A stretch of 41,442 bases of DNA, from NCBI RefSeq assembly GCF_016735695.1, contig NZ_JAERQD010000052.1, positions 1 to 41,442 on the forward strand, read 5' to 3'. Source of the DNA: Microvirga zambiensis WSM3693 (GTDB lineage: Bacteria > Pseudomonadota > Alphaproteobacteria > Rhizobiales > Beijerinckiaceae). The notes under the pieces were generated by a model that was not told where the DNA came from, did no database searches, and saw only the letters and a program-made list of their open reading frames with translations. Position 1 is the first letter of the stretch. Each line of letters starts with the position of its first letter. This document shows positions 1 to 7,665 of the stretch, piece by piece. The translations under genes and the position numbers were made by a program.

Positions 1-248
1 TTGGCCTCGTGGTTTCCGAGCGGGTCCGGGTTCCACGCGCGGAACATCGCGAGTTGATCCCGCCCGAACTCATCCCTTGCGGGGATCTTCGCGTAAACGC
101 CGCCCGGTCCGTTAAACGGATTGGCAGAAACCTCCGGAGATGCCCGCGATCCGCTGCCGGGTCCGGCCTGGGGCCCGCCATCCAGACCGGAGCCGAGGAG
201 CGCAATGCCGAGCGCCCAGAGGCAGGGGGAGAGTAAGGTCCGAGCCAT
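1..248 (-). CDS. Hypothetical secreted protein (5' part, cut by window edge)
   Basis: An open minus-strand frame starts at ATG 248 and runs off the window start without a stop, giving about 82 residues. It begins MARTLLSPCLWALGIALLGSG, a short basic start followed by a hydrophobic stretch that looks like a signal peptide. A Gly/Pro-rich segment follows, then a more typical stretch containing NPFNGPGGVYAKIPARDEFG. Third codon positions are strongly G/C, as in nearby real genes, which favours this frame over the overlapping plus-strand frames. No family is recognised and no strong Shine-Dalgarno is visible. The rest of the gene lies outside the window. Confidence 0.5.
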   Translation of the reverse strand, partial: MARTLLSPCLWALGIALLGSGLDGGPQAGPGSGSRASPEVSANPFNGPGGVYAKIPARDEFGRDQLAMFRAWNPDPLGNHEA

Positions 249-581
249 GCGGCACGAACAGTCGCAACCCAATGGCGCCAAAGGAAGGCAGCACAACTCG
301 GCGTCCGCAGGCATCGCGCAACGGACACCCTAGCCGGCGAATGAAGAATTGTGAGAGCGAATTAGGCTGAGCAAAGATTATGGAACCTGATGCCGCCAGC
401 GAGTGCGGTCAAAACGGTCTCGAGCGGCGATTCCGGGCTAGCACTGCCTCAGTCGCTCATCGGCAAGAGTTTTGACAAGAAATTGGAGGAACTGTCCAGG
501 CCGATCTACGCCTTCTGGGCACTTCACTCCCGTTTGGCATCTGGCACTTTGGTTGAGTTCACCCTCAGGCAGAGAAGCACT
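249..581. other. Intergenic, no supported gene
   Basis: This gap lies between the divergent secreted-protein fragment and the cytochrome gene. An open frame does run from 390 into the cytochrome, but its first 64 codons have no family similarity that I can see, and the signal peptide starts only at 582. Promoters for both flanking genes are expected here; I see no clear one. Confidence 0.4.
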
Positions 582-1076
582 ATGAAATCCATCATCTCAG
601 CCGCTTTGGCAGCTTGTAGCCTCCTCCTGTCAGTCCCTTCGTCCTTCGCGCAGAGTCAGACCCAGCGCGGCGAGTACCTCGTGACCATCATGGATTGCAC
701 CGGCTGCCACACCCCCGGCACCTTTCTCGGCAAGCCCGACATGCAGCGTCCTCTAGCTGGATCAGAGGTCGGCTTTCAGATCCCCGGCCTCGGCATCTTT
801 TATCCGCCCAACCTGACCCCTGATCCCGAGACGGGCCTCGGCCGGTGGAGTGAGGCCGACATCATCAAGGCGGTGCGGACCGGTGTCAGGCCGGACGGTC
901 GTCAGCTGGTGCCGATCATGCCGTATCATTCGTATGGCAAGCTCACAGATGCCGATGCCAAAGCTCTCGCCGGCTATCTCAAGGGCCTGAAGCCGGTCAG
1001 GAACCGGGTGCCCGGTCCGGTTGGAGCGAACGAGAAGCCCTCTGCCCCTTACCTTTCGGTGGTCATGCCCCAGTAG
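582..1076 (+). CDS. Periplasmic c-type cytochrome, single haem
   Basis: The gene encodes 164 aa. I chose ATG 582 rather than the frame-open ATG at 390 because a clean Sec signal peptide starts there (MKSIISAALAACSLLLSVPS, then SFAQ before a probable cleavage site). One haem-binding CxxCH motif lies at residues 39-43 (CTGCH). A methionine in PIMPYHSYGKLTDADA (around residue 110) is the likely distal ligand, followed by the C-terminal helix ALAGYLKGLKPV typical of class I cytochrome c subunits. Such proteins pass electrons from periplasmic dehydrogenases, for example as the small subunit beside alcohol or aldehyde dehydrogenases, but no partner gene lies next to it. The exact electron donor is therefore unknown. 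Confidence 0.85.
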   Translation: MKSIISAALAACSLLLSVPSSFAQSQTQRGEYLVTIMDCTGCHTPGTFLGKPDMQRPLAGSEVGFQIPGLGIFYPPNLTPDPETGLGRWSEADIIKAVRTGVRPDGRQLVPIMPYHSYGKLTDADAKALAGYLKGLKPVRNRVPGPVGANEKPSAPYLSVVMPQ

Positions 1077-1142
1077 CCATCTGGAGCAGAGCACCCTCAT
1101 CCAGAATTTGGAAGCCTCGGAGTGGCGCAGGAGACATCAGAC

Positions 1143-1409
1143 ATGCTCGAGGCAGAACTGCAGCTGCTGCGCGACGACGACACGGCGATTGCAACGATGC
1201 TGCAAGCGCTGGAGAGCAGCCTCGCGCTGCCGCTTCCACCGGAGCCGCCATTTCCGGTCATGTCGGATGTGACGGTCCTGCAGGATCGGGTCTATGCCAT
1301 GGCGCGCAGGGTGGGAAACATGAAGCGGGTGATCCGCGACAGGATCCTGCAGCAGACGCTCGCGGCCGACTTCTCTCCGCACGCCGAGAAGATTGAAGCC
1401 TCAGGGTAG
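1143..1409 (+). CDS. Small hypothetical protein
   Basis: This is an 88-aa frame with high GC3. ATG 1143 is preferred over the in-frame GTG 1122 because AGGAG sits at 1129-1133, 9 bases upstream. The protein is largely helical and charged: it starts MLEAELQLLRDDDTAIATML, has a central Pro-rich turn (LPLPPEPPFP), and ends with a basic helix (RVYAMARRVGNMKRVIRDRIL). No signal peptide, membrane segment or known motif is visible. It lies 66 bases after the cytochrome gene on the same strand, so it may be cotranscribed. Function unknown. Confidence 0.5.
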   Translation: MLEAELQLLRDDDTAIATMLQALESSLALPLPPEPPFPVMSDVTVLQDRVYAMARRVGNMKRVIRDRILQQTLAADFSPHAEKIEASG

Positions 1410-1517
1410 CATCATCGCATGATCGACTCTCGGATCTCACAGGATGAGCACTTGCGACACAGCAGCCTTCGACGCAATGGGTTAACGAGCACTTACCACA
1501 ACGGGTGGGGGTGCGAC

Positions 1518-1712
1518 ATGCCAGCGAACAAGCAAAAATTTCTCTCCTCTGCGCGACGTGAGGTAGCGCGGCTTGAACAGAAACTCAGAGCGGTTGAAGC
1601 ACAGATCGCCCGTCTGGAAAGCGATTCAGACCTCGGTCTTGCAGCACGGGATCATTTTATCGTCTGGAAGCGGCCCTGCCTTTTTGCTGCTTGGCCTTCT
1701 GTGATCCAATAG
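1518..1712 (+). CDS. Small coiled-coil-like hypothetical protein
   Basis: This is a 64-aa frame. ATG 1518 follows a G-rich stretch (GGGTGGGGGTGCGAC) that could act as a ribosome site; the frame is open further upstream to 1419 without recognisable content. The N-terminal half (KFLSSARREVARLEQKLRAVEAQIARLESD) has heptad-like spacing of hydrophobic residues and would form an amphipathic helix or coiled coil. The last 25 residues (HFIVWKRPCLFAAWPSVIQ) look unrelated and have weaker codon bias, so the gene may have a damaged 3' end. Function unknown. Confidence 0.35.
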   Translation: MPANKQKFLSSARREVARLEQKLRAVEAQIARLESDSDLGLAARDHFIVWKRPCLFAAWPSVIQ

Positions 1713-1830
1713 TCACCTTGTCCCCGCCTGTGTCAGCATGATCCAACAGTAACCAAGTGCTTGACGTCTCGGCCCGACACGGCAGGATAGCTTGGCGGAA
1801 GCGCACCTGACGGGACTTGAGGAATATTCA

Positions 1831-2040
1831 ATGGCGACTGGCACTGTGAAGTGGTATAACGAGACGAAGGGCTATGGCTTCATTCAGCCGGATAGTGGGG
1901 GCAAGGATGTTTTCGTCCATGCCTCAGCGCTTGAGCGGGCTGGCATGCGCGGCCTCGTGGAAGGCCAGAAGATCTCTTATGAAGTGGAAGCGGACCGCCG
2001 TACCGGCAAAGAGTCTGCAACCAACCTGCAAAAGGCTTGA
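1831..2040 (+). CDS. Cold-shock domain protein (CspA family)
   Basis: The gene encodes 69 aa, the standard length for a single cold-shock domain. The RNP1 motif KGYGFIQP and the RNP2 motif DVFVHASAL are both intact, preceded by the typical start MATGTVKWYNETKGYGF. These five-stranded OB-fold proteins bind single-stranded RNA or DNA and act as RNA chaperones. ATG 1831 was chosen over the upstream in-frame codons (from 1792) because the domain starts exactly there and GAGG lies 8 bases upstream. A terminator-like hairpin follows the stop. Alphaproteobacteria carry several paralogues, so I give no specific csp letter. Whether this copy is cold-inducible cannot be read from the sequence. Confidence 0.95.
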   Translation: MATGTVKWYNETKGYGFIQPDSGGKDVFVHASALERAGMRGLVEGQKISYEVEADRRTGKESATNLQKA

Positions 2041-2078
2041 TTGAGCCTGTCATGTCGTCAGCTGAATGCTGGCTCTTC

Positions 2079-2102
2079 AAGCCGCTCCTGACGGGGCGGC
2101 TT
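2079..2102 (+). terminator. Rho-independent terminator-like hairpin after the cold-shock gene
   Basis: A 10-bp stem (AAGCCGCTCC / GGGGCGGCTT, with one G-T pair) and a TGAC loop lie 38 bases after the cold-shock stop. The stem is followed by ATTCTTTGG, a short T-rich tail. It fits a transcription terminator for that gene. Confidence 0.65.
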
Positions 2103-2154
2103 ATTCTTTGGACAGGCCAAACAAAGGAGTGCCGGGAAAGCTATAGGCACGACC

Positions 2155-2448
2155 TCATTTTCCCGCGGCTGCCCCGCCTGCCCCCATAAGGCTTTTCATC
2201 GTACCACTCGGCCAGGTCGGCGCGAAATCCTCATCCTGATCCAGGCGTACCAGGAAAGCCGAGGCCAGGAAGTAGTGGAACGGAAAGCCTGAGTAATCGT
2301 CGTCGAGCATGGCGTCGACCTCCGGACTGGCGAAAAGCTGGCGGCTGATCAGGCCGTCTTCCATGCCCAGGACGACTCCGTAGCCGCAAGCGGCTGGGGT
2401 GTCGCCGATCCACCCGATATCAGCGAAGCTGAGAGCACATGGGAACAC
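2155..2448 (-). CDS. Hypothetical protein, start uncertain
   Basis: This minus-strand frame has good codon bias over its last 70 codons. It encodes MEDGLISRQLFASPEVDAML and an aromatic segment (YSGFPFHYFLASAFLVRL), and ends in a Gly/Ala tail. GTG 2448 is a guess for the start. The frame is open further upstream to 2631, but there it overlaps the better-supported plus-strand gene at 2525. ATG 2364 is another possible start. No domain is recognised and no signal peptide is seen. It may be a truncated gene whose 5' part has been lost. Confidence 0.4.
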   Translation of the reverse strand: MFPCALSFADIGWIGDTPAACGYGVVLGMEDGLISRQLFASPEVDAMLDDDYSGFPFHYFLASAFLVRLDQDEDFAPTWPSGTMKSLMGAGGAAAGK

Positions 2449-2524
2449 ACCGTATTCGCAAGCCTTATTAGTCAGACCGACAGCCAATCCAGTTTCCTGG
2501 GCAGTGCGCGAACCGGAGGCACGT

Positions 2525-2773
2525 TTGGATATAACCGTGATACCAACCGATGACGGCAAAGTTTGGAACCTCACGGACCTGCTTGGCCGTCCGATGGGTC
2601 GGATCACCGAAGTGTCCGCCAAGCAGTTCACAATTCACCCGGATGGCCATGCTCTGGAGACCATGGTCGGCATCGACCATAGACCGTATACTTCCCTTGA
2701 CGCCGCCTTGGCGGCAATCGAGAAGCATACCCGGGGCGTCTGCCGGCACCATTCGGGCGAGGATCAACCATGA
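2525..2773 (+). CDS. Small hypothetical protein
   Basis: The protein is 82 aa if it starts at TTG 2525, which has GGAGG at 2515-2519, 5 bases upstream. The frame is open back to GTG 2399, but the upstream part is poorly coding. The sequence (DDGKVWNLTDLLGRPMGRI, then an FTIHPDGHALETM segment and YTSLDAALAAIEKHTRG) resembles the short conserved proteins of unknown function that abound in Methylobacteriaceae and other Hyphomicrobiales. That resemblance is from memory, not a search. It is probably cytoplasmic; no membrane segment is visible. Confidence 0.5.
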   Translation: MDITVIPTDDGKVWNLTDLLGRPMGRITEVSAKQFTIHPDGHALETMVGIDHRPYTSLDAALAAIEKHTRGVCRHHSGEDQP

Positions 2774-2817
2774 TCGGGAGTAGCCCAAATCTCGCTCTGC
2801 TCCGTGGATGAGAAACC

Positions 2818-3629
2818 ATGCGGATCCGTGTCGACTGCCAGATGACGTACGAGCTCGGGCAAATCACGCCCATGATCGCGATCCTCAATGTGCACTCGTC
2901 GCGAGTGTCCGACCTGGAGCGGCCAGACTACCTGATCACGACCCCATCAGTGCCCGTGGAGGGATACCGGGACAGCTTCGGCAACTGGTGCAACCGCCTC
3001 GTTGCACCGGCTGGTACGATCACCCTTAAGACGGAAACGGTAGTTCGCGACACAGGCTGGTAGGATTCAGCAGATCCGGGTGCTGAGCAGACCCAAATCC
3101 AGAACCTCCCCTCAGAGACTCTGCTCTACCTTTTAGGCAGCCGCTACTGCGAGACGAACCGTCTCTCCGACATCGCATGGAGCCTCTTTGGATCAGCTCC
3201 GTTGGGCTGGGCCCGCGTGCAAGCGATCTGCGACTACGTGCACGATCATATCACCTTCGGCTACGAGCACTCGCGCACGCCACACCGGCCTTCCCCGCAG
3301 CGAAGCAAGGCGTATGTCGCGACTATGCTCATCTGGCGCTTACGTTCTGCCGGTGCATCAACATTCCCGCTCGCTATTGTACTGGGTACATCAGCGACAT
3401 CGGCCTTCCACCGCCCCATGCACCTCAGGACTTTGCCGCCTGGACTGAGGTCTATCTGGGCGGCAGATGGCACACGTTCGACCCCCGCAACAATGATCCG
3501 CGGATCGGCAGAATTCTGATCGCCCGTGGCCGCGATGCTGCCGACGTGCCACTGACCCTCACGTTCGGTCCTAGCCCCCAGGTCGACTTTCGCGTAACCA
3601 CCGAGGAAGTGATGGGATCAGCCCTCTGA
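2818..3629 (+). pseudogene. Transglutaminase-like protein, disrupted by a stop and a frameshift
   Basis: The intact protein would be about 270 aa: a transglutaminase-like N-terminal region followed by a papain-fold transglutaminase/protease-like core. The first frame (ATG 2818) reads a normal N-terminus (MRIRVDCQMTYELGQITPMI) to an in-frame TAG at 3061-3063. The same frame then continues with clear homologous sequence (LLGSRYCETNRLSDIAWSLF, GWARVQAICDYVHDHITFGY) to about 3290. From there the homology moves to the frame ending at 3629. That second frame holds the catalytic Cys (GVCRDYAHLALTFCR) and the His/Asp region (GGRWHTFDPRNN). Two independent lesions make this a pseudogene. An isolated initiation at ATG 3202 or GTG codons could only give fragments. 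Confidence 0.85.
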
Positions 3630-3769
3630 GCGCCTTGTGTTCGCACAGTATGTTCGGCGCTTGGATCAGTTCAGTCGAGCGATACCGCTGCCCCAAAGAT
3701 CCTTATGCTCCCCATATGGAACCTGAAGCCGAGCTTCCGTCACGTTCCACGACGAAGGAGCGTGTGTTC

Positions 3770-3950
3770 AATTGCCGCCCCACGTCTACTATCAAACGGG
3801 AGCTGAGACAGTGATCTGCGATTGAGCCGATGATCGGGCACATGAAGGTGGACGGATGGCTGGGACGCAATCACTTGCTCGGAACTGCGGGCGATGCGAT
3901 GAACGCGTTGCGCATGGCCGCCGGAAATAATCTGCGGATACATATCGGCG
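3770..3950 (+). pseudogene. IS5-family transposase, C-terminal remnant
   Basis: The frame reads STIKRELRQ, a TGA at 3812-3814, then SAIEPMIGHMKVDGWLGRNH and GTAGDAMNALRMAAGNNLRI. This matches the conserved C-terminal block of IS5-group DDE transposases, where an RRRSAIEPVIGHMK segment carries the catalytic Glu and a G.LGDA..A...GAGHNLR segment follows. The rest of the transposase and the inverted repeats are missing, so this is a dead relic. The residues after about 3950 are unrelated and overlap the opposite-strand gene at 3983-4342. Confidence 0.75.
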
Positions 3951-3982
3951 ATTACTGCCTCTGGTCGGGTCCCTCAGCGCCA

Positions 3983-4342
3983 TTACTGCCCTGGCTGTCG
4001 ATCATCGCCGCCGTTTCCGGCACTGCGCTTTATCTTCCGCACTTGTGCCAGTTGGCCTCGCAAGATGTCGATGGCGTCCCTTTCAGGAGCGGTCAGATCC
4101 TCCAGCTTTACATGATTGAGCAGCACCTCAAGCACATCTCCAATCCGCCCGAGCTGCCGGCCGTAACTTCCAACCTCGTCGAGAACCCTGTGCTCGATGT
4201 CTGGGCGTGGCGTCTGCCCAAGATTGATGTTGAAAAGCCCAAACTGCATTCCCTGCTGATTGAATGTCCAAGGGAGGATGTCCTGCCAGAGGTTCCGTGG
4301 GGCGAGTGAAGCTTGGACGGTAAGCGGAACGGTCTTCGGCAT
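3983..4342 (-). CDS. Conserved hypothetical protein
   Basis: The gene encodes 119 aa. ATG 4342 has AAAGGGG about 5 bases upstream. The sequence has good codon bias and the look of a conserved cytoplasmic protein: LPWTFNQQGMQFGLFNINLG, then GSYGRQLGRIGDVLEVLLNH, then a helical, charged C-terminal half. No catalytic motif or membrane segment is visible and I do not recognise a named family. It ends about 30 bases from the IS5 transposase relic on the other strand. Confidence 0.6.
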   Translation of the reverse strand: MPKTVPLTVQASLAPRNLWQDILPWTFNQQGMQFGLFNINLGQTPRPDIEHRVLDEVGSYGRQLGRIGDVLEVLLNHVKLEDLTAPERDAIDILRGQLAQVRKIKRSAGNGGDDRQPGQ

Positions 4343-4399
4343 GGTCGACCCCTTTCGAAGGCGGCTGCACCTTTTCGGCCGAGTGCAAACAAGGCCTTG

Positions 4400-5965
4400 T
4401 CACATACATCGGCTGAACATCGCTGGCTTTTCGCCGACAGCATTTCCGACGGTCGAGCGATCAACGAGGCGGCCATTGATGAGCTGAAAATGGACACGCG
4501 CCGCCGCAGATGCACTGCCCCGCGAACAGCTTCCGATGGTCCGCCATCCGTCACGCGATCGTTGTAGAGGCTGATCAAACAGGCAGGTGCTGACACCAGC
4601 CGTTACATTCTTTGACGAGATGAGAAGTCGCCTGGGGTTGTTCGGATCGCCGCAGTTCGTCCCGGGTTGGATCCATTCTCCAAATGGCGTCTCGCTGGCT
4701 GGGATGGCGTCGGGCCGATTCATGGCCTCCTCGACGGCACCATCCCAGGTGTCGTCGGCGGGCAGACCATTGGCGACCTTGAAATCCGTGAGAGCCGATC
4801 GTGACGCCATTCCCCAGACGCCATCGCCCACCTTCCGATAGTAGCTCAGGTGTGCCAAGCGCTGCTGGATCCGCAAGGCATCACTCGGATTGAGGGGGTG
4901 TAATGAGGAGCCTTGAGGGGCCGTAAAGGCAACATAGAGTCCGGCAACGTTCGTCTCGGATAGAGAAGCCACATAGTTTGCCGGAGCAGCCGCATACCGA
5001 TCATCAAAGACCGCAAGCTGCGTTCTCAAGTCCCACCGATCATCCGATCCCAGACCGTTGCGGGTCTTGAAATCCCGCAGGGCGACTCGGGATCTTTGGC
5101 CCCAAACCCCGTCGACCAGCCCCTGAAAGAAGCCTCGCTTCTGGAGCCGACGCTGAACCTGCGCCGCGGTTTCAAGGATTGCCAAATCCAGGACCTGCGG
5201 CTCGAGCACGGGCTCCTCGGGACGCCGTGTTGCATAGGCCGGCGCTTGAACTGGAGGGAGTACTGCTGTCTTGGTCTCGGTAGGCGGCGTGGGGGCGGTC
5301 GGTTCGGGCTGGAGTGTTCGAGCGCTTGGAACATAGTAGCTTGCGTCGGGATCACGAGGTGCAGACGACGGTGGCTCAGGCCGGGTGGCAGCCTGAGCGC
5401 CCGCTGGAATTTCAAACTTCCTCACGTTCAGGCCGAGTGCTTCAGCTTTTCGGAAGCTGAGCATCTCGGCGCCATCAGGCGGAGCGCTGGTGATGAAAAC
5501 GATCGCGTCTTCGCTCAGGCCAAGGGATTGGAGATAGGCCCCGACCAGTGCGTTGCCTGGTCCAGTCTCAACCTTCCGGCCATTTTCCAGCTTCCAGGCC
5601 GCATGGAAGGCAATCCGCGCATCCGGTCCGGCCCATCTGGTTTTCCCTCCGAGCCAGGCAAGAGCGCAAGCGGAGGCGCAGAGCGTATCATCTGGGACGA
5701 GCGTGCTGAAACCTTTGAGGCGAATGGCCTTGCCGATTTCAATCCCGGCGATGAGGTTCCCGCCGATACTGTCGAACATGACGACAGCCTCCTTCAGGCG
5801 TAACACTTTGTCTGTGAACACGTCCTCGTCCCGGAAAGTAAGTTCACCCTCAACCGATACAACGGTGAGCCCGTTGCCTGCGGTTACCTTGATGTCGGCT
5901 GCTTTTGCACTTGTCCAAACGGCAAGAAGCATGGAGATAACGGCAAATCCCCTAGACTTCGTCAT
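4400..5965 (-). CDS. Periplasmic ClpP-fold (COG3904-like) protein with two peptidoglycan-binding domains
   Basis: The gene encodes 521 aa with a signal peptide (MTKSRGFAVISMLLAVWTSAKA, cleaved near residue 22). Residues 25-185 resemble the periplasmic ClpP/crotonase-fold proteins grouped as COG3904: DSIGGNLIAGIEIGKAI, then CASACALAWLGG with a candidate Ser nucleophile at 99, and AFHAAW with His 121. A Pro-rich linker (190-255) follows. Two peptidoglycan-binding type-1 domains come next, at about 262-325 (QVQRRLQKRGFFQGLVDGVW) and 362-420 (RIQQRLAHLSYYRKVGDGVW). The last 100 residues are not recognised. The layout suggests a wall-anchored periplasmic peptidase or stress protein. GGAG abuts ATG 5965 directly, so a slightly later start such as the second Met (residue 12) is possible. 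Confidence 0.75.
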   Translation of the reverse strand: MTKSRGFAVISMLLAVWTSAKAADIKVTAGNGLTVVSVEGELTFRDEDVFTDKVLRLKEAVVMFDSIGGNLIAGIEIGKAIRLKGFSTLVPDDTLCASACALAWLGGKTRWAGPDARIAFHAAWKLENGRKVETGPGNALVGAYLQSLGLSEDAIVFITSAPPDGAEMLSFRKAEALGLNVRKFEIPAGAQAATRPEPPSSAPRDPDASYYVPSARTLQPEPTAPTPPTETKTAVLPPVQAPAYATRRPEEPVLEPQVLDLAILETAAQVQRRLQKRGFFQGLVDGVWGQRSRVALRDFKTRNGLGSDDRWDLRTQLAVFDDRYAAAPANYVASLSETNVAGLYVAFTAPQGSSLHPLNPSDALRIQQRLAHLSYYRKVGDGVWGMASRSALTDFKVANGLPADDTWDGAVEEAMNRPDAIPASETPFGEWIQPGTNCGDPNNPRRLLISSKNVTAGVSTCLFDQPLQRSRDGWRTIGSCSRGSASAAARVHFQLINGRLVDRSTVGNAVGEKPAMFSRCM

Positions 5966-6274
5966 CTCCGGCGCCCCACAACAAATCCCCTGGCAAGGGT
6001 AAGGGCAGTCGAGCTCAGGCGCTATTCAACCTTTTGGAGCTCCGACTTATGCTCCGAGACTGATCCGACAGCTTCAACCACACGTAAAAGTCGGCTGGCG
6101 GGCACGCGCCATTTGCTGCCAGCGGTCCTTTGCTCTGGGCGCCCTCGCCTGCGGGCTACCTGAAGAAGGTTACCAAGCGTTGTCATGGGGGGAAGCGACC
6201 TCTCTTTCCGCGGGGGGAAGGAGAAATAAGATCCTGTTCGACCCAGTCGCCGTCGAGGATGATCCGTCCGATCA
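5966..6274. other. Intergenic, no supported gene
   Basis: This gap lies between the divergent ClpP-like gene and the recombinase fragment. Frames here are short and poorly coding. The missing front part of the recombinase gene is not detectable, so the break point of that deletion or rearrangement should lie near 6270. Confidence 0.4.
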
Positions 6275-6532
6275 GGTCAGCCCGCCAAGGTGGCGGCAGG
6301 CCTTGCCAGCCCCGAGCGGGTCTCACCGCACCTGCTGCGCCATGCCTTTGCCACCCACATGCATTCCGGCGGCACGGACCTGCGCGTGCTAAAGGAGCTG
6401 TTTGGCCATGCCGGCATCGAAACCACCCAGATCTACACCCATCTCGACACCTCCCGCCTGCACCAGATGGTCCGCGACCTCCACCCGCTCAATGAGGACG
6501 GCCAGTCGAGCGATCGAGTTCTGATTGTATGA
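6275..6532 (+). pseudogene. Tyrosine recombinase (XerD-like), C-terminal fragment
   Basis: Only about the last 83 residues of a XerC/XerD-type recombinase are present. Visible are the HxxR box (VSPHLLRHAFATHMHSGG), the conserved LGHA-type box (KELFGHAGIETTQIYTH) with the catalytic His and the nucleophile Tyr (TQIYTH), and the usual XerD end RLHQMVRDLHPL. The N-terminal SAM-like domain and the first catalytic Arg and Lys are missing upstream. The fragment therefore cannot be an active recombinase. The usual RVVQ...LGHA region reads RVLKELFGHA here. It abuts the 3' end of the ugp-like operon. Confidence 0.8.
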
Positions 6533-6557
6533 ATAGACTTGATCGCCCAAGATCGGC

Positions 6558-7664
6558 TCAGGCTGGAACGAGCCTAAGCTGTTCGATGGCGGCCTTGGCA
6601 AGGCGCTTGCCCGACGTGGCATCGAAGCCATGCAGGGCGTTCTCCGGGAAGGTCAGATAGAGTACACCGCCATTGGCGACGTTGAAACTCTTCGGCAGAA
6701 CCACAGCAAGCTGCTGCTCTGCCAGGGAACAGTAGGCGACGCGGTTGCCGCCGAGTTCCTCGACCAGTTCGACGATCGCCAGAAGCCCGTCCGAACCGGG
6801 ATCATGCGAGGCTACGATGTCCTCTGGCCGGATGCCAAGTGTCAGGGCCTGCCCATCAACCAGTTGGGCGAAGGGCAGTTGGAGCGCCGCCTCCGGGGCG
6901 GCGTCCAGAACGGTGCGACCCCGCCTCACGGTCGACGGCATCAGGTTCATGGCCGGTGCCCCCATAAACCCAGCGACGAAGGTCGAGGACGGCTCATCAT
7001 AAATCTCGACCGGGCTGCCGATCTGCTCGACCACGCCGCCGTTCATGACGATCAGCACATCGGCCATCGTCATCGCCTCGACCTGGTCATGCGTCACGAA
7101 GATGGAGGTTGCGCCGAGGCGCTTGTGCAAGCGTTTGATCTCAATGCGCATGCTGACCCGCAGTTTGGCATCGAGGTTGGACAGGGGCTCGTCAAAGAGG
7201 AAGACGCCCGGCTCGCGTATGATCGCGCGGCCCATGGCAACACGCTGGCGCTGGCCGCCCGACAGTTGGGCCGGCCGGCGATCGAGATATTGGGACAGAT
7301 CAAGGATAGCTGCCACGTCCGCGACGCGGCGGTTCTGCTCCTCCTTTGCCACACCGGAGATCTTCAACGGATAGGCGATATTTTGGCGGACCGTCATATG
7401 CGGACAGAGTGCATAGTTCTGAAACACCATGGCACAACCGCGATCTGCTGGGTCGAGGCCATTGAGGCGGCGTCCATCGAGCGCAATCTCACCCTCGGTG
7501 ATGTTCTCAAGCCCGGCGATCATCCGCAACAAGGTCGACTTGCCGCAACCGGACGGGCCGACGATGACAACGAACTGGCCGTCGGAGATTTCGGCATCGA
7601 TCCCGTGCAGAACCTGCTTGCCGTTATAGACCTTCTTGAGGCCGGATAGGGTCAGCCGCGCCAT
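6558..7664 (-). CDS. ugpC: ABC transporter ATP-binding protein (UgpC/MalK type)
   Basis: The gene encodes 368 aa, the normal length of the MalK/UgpC subfamily. Walker A is at residues 36-44 (GPSGCGKST), the Q-loop at VFQNYALCPHM, the signature LSGGQRQ at 134-140, Walker B VFLFDEP at 154-160 and the switch His in FVTHDQ at about 192. A C-terminal TOBE/OB regulatory domain follows (LGIRPEDI near 270). It energises import through the two permeases encoded upstream. It is the last gene of the minus-strand operon and starts 1 base after the phosphatase stop. The ugpC name reflects family similarity (glycerol-3-phosphate/glycerophosphodiester class); the substrate is not proven. Confidence 0.9.
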   Translation of the reverse strand: MARLTLSGLKKVYNGKQVLHGIDAEISDGQFVVIVGPSGCGKSTLLRMIAGLENITEGEIALDGRRLNGLDPADRGCAMVFQNYALCPHMTVRQNIAYPLKISGVAKEEQNRRVADVAAILDLSQYLDRRPAQLSGGQRQRVAMGRAIIREPGVFLFDEPLSNLDAKLRVSMRIEIKRLHKRLGATSIFVTHDQVEAMTMADVLIVMNGGVVEQIGSPVEIYDEPSSTFVAGFMGAPAMNLMPSTVRRGRTVLDAAPEAALQLPFAQLVDGQALTLGIRPEDIVASHDPGSDGLLAIVELVEELGGNRVAYCSLAEQQLAVVLPKSFNVANGGVLYLTFPENALHGFDATSGKRLAKAAIEQLRLVPA

Positions 7665-7665
7665 C

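Noticed and set aside
6630..7649. A 339-codon plus-strand frame opposite the ABC ATPase gene
   Set aside because: It is the antisense shadow of a GC-rich gene. The minus strand shows every ABC motif, while this frame is Asp/Gln/Arg-rich with no motif.
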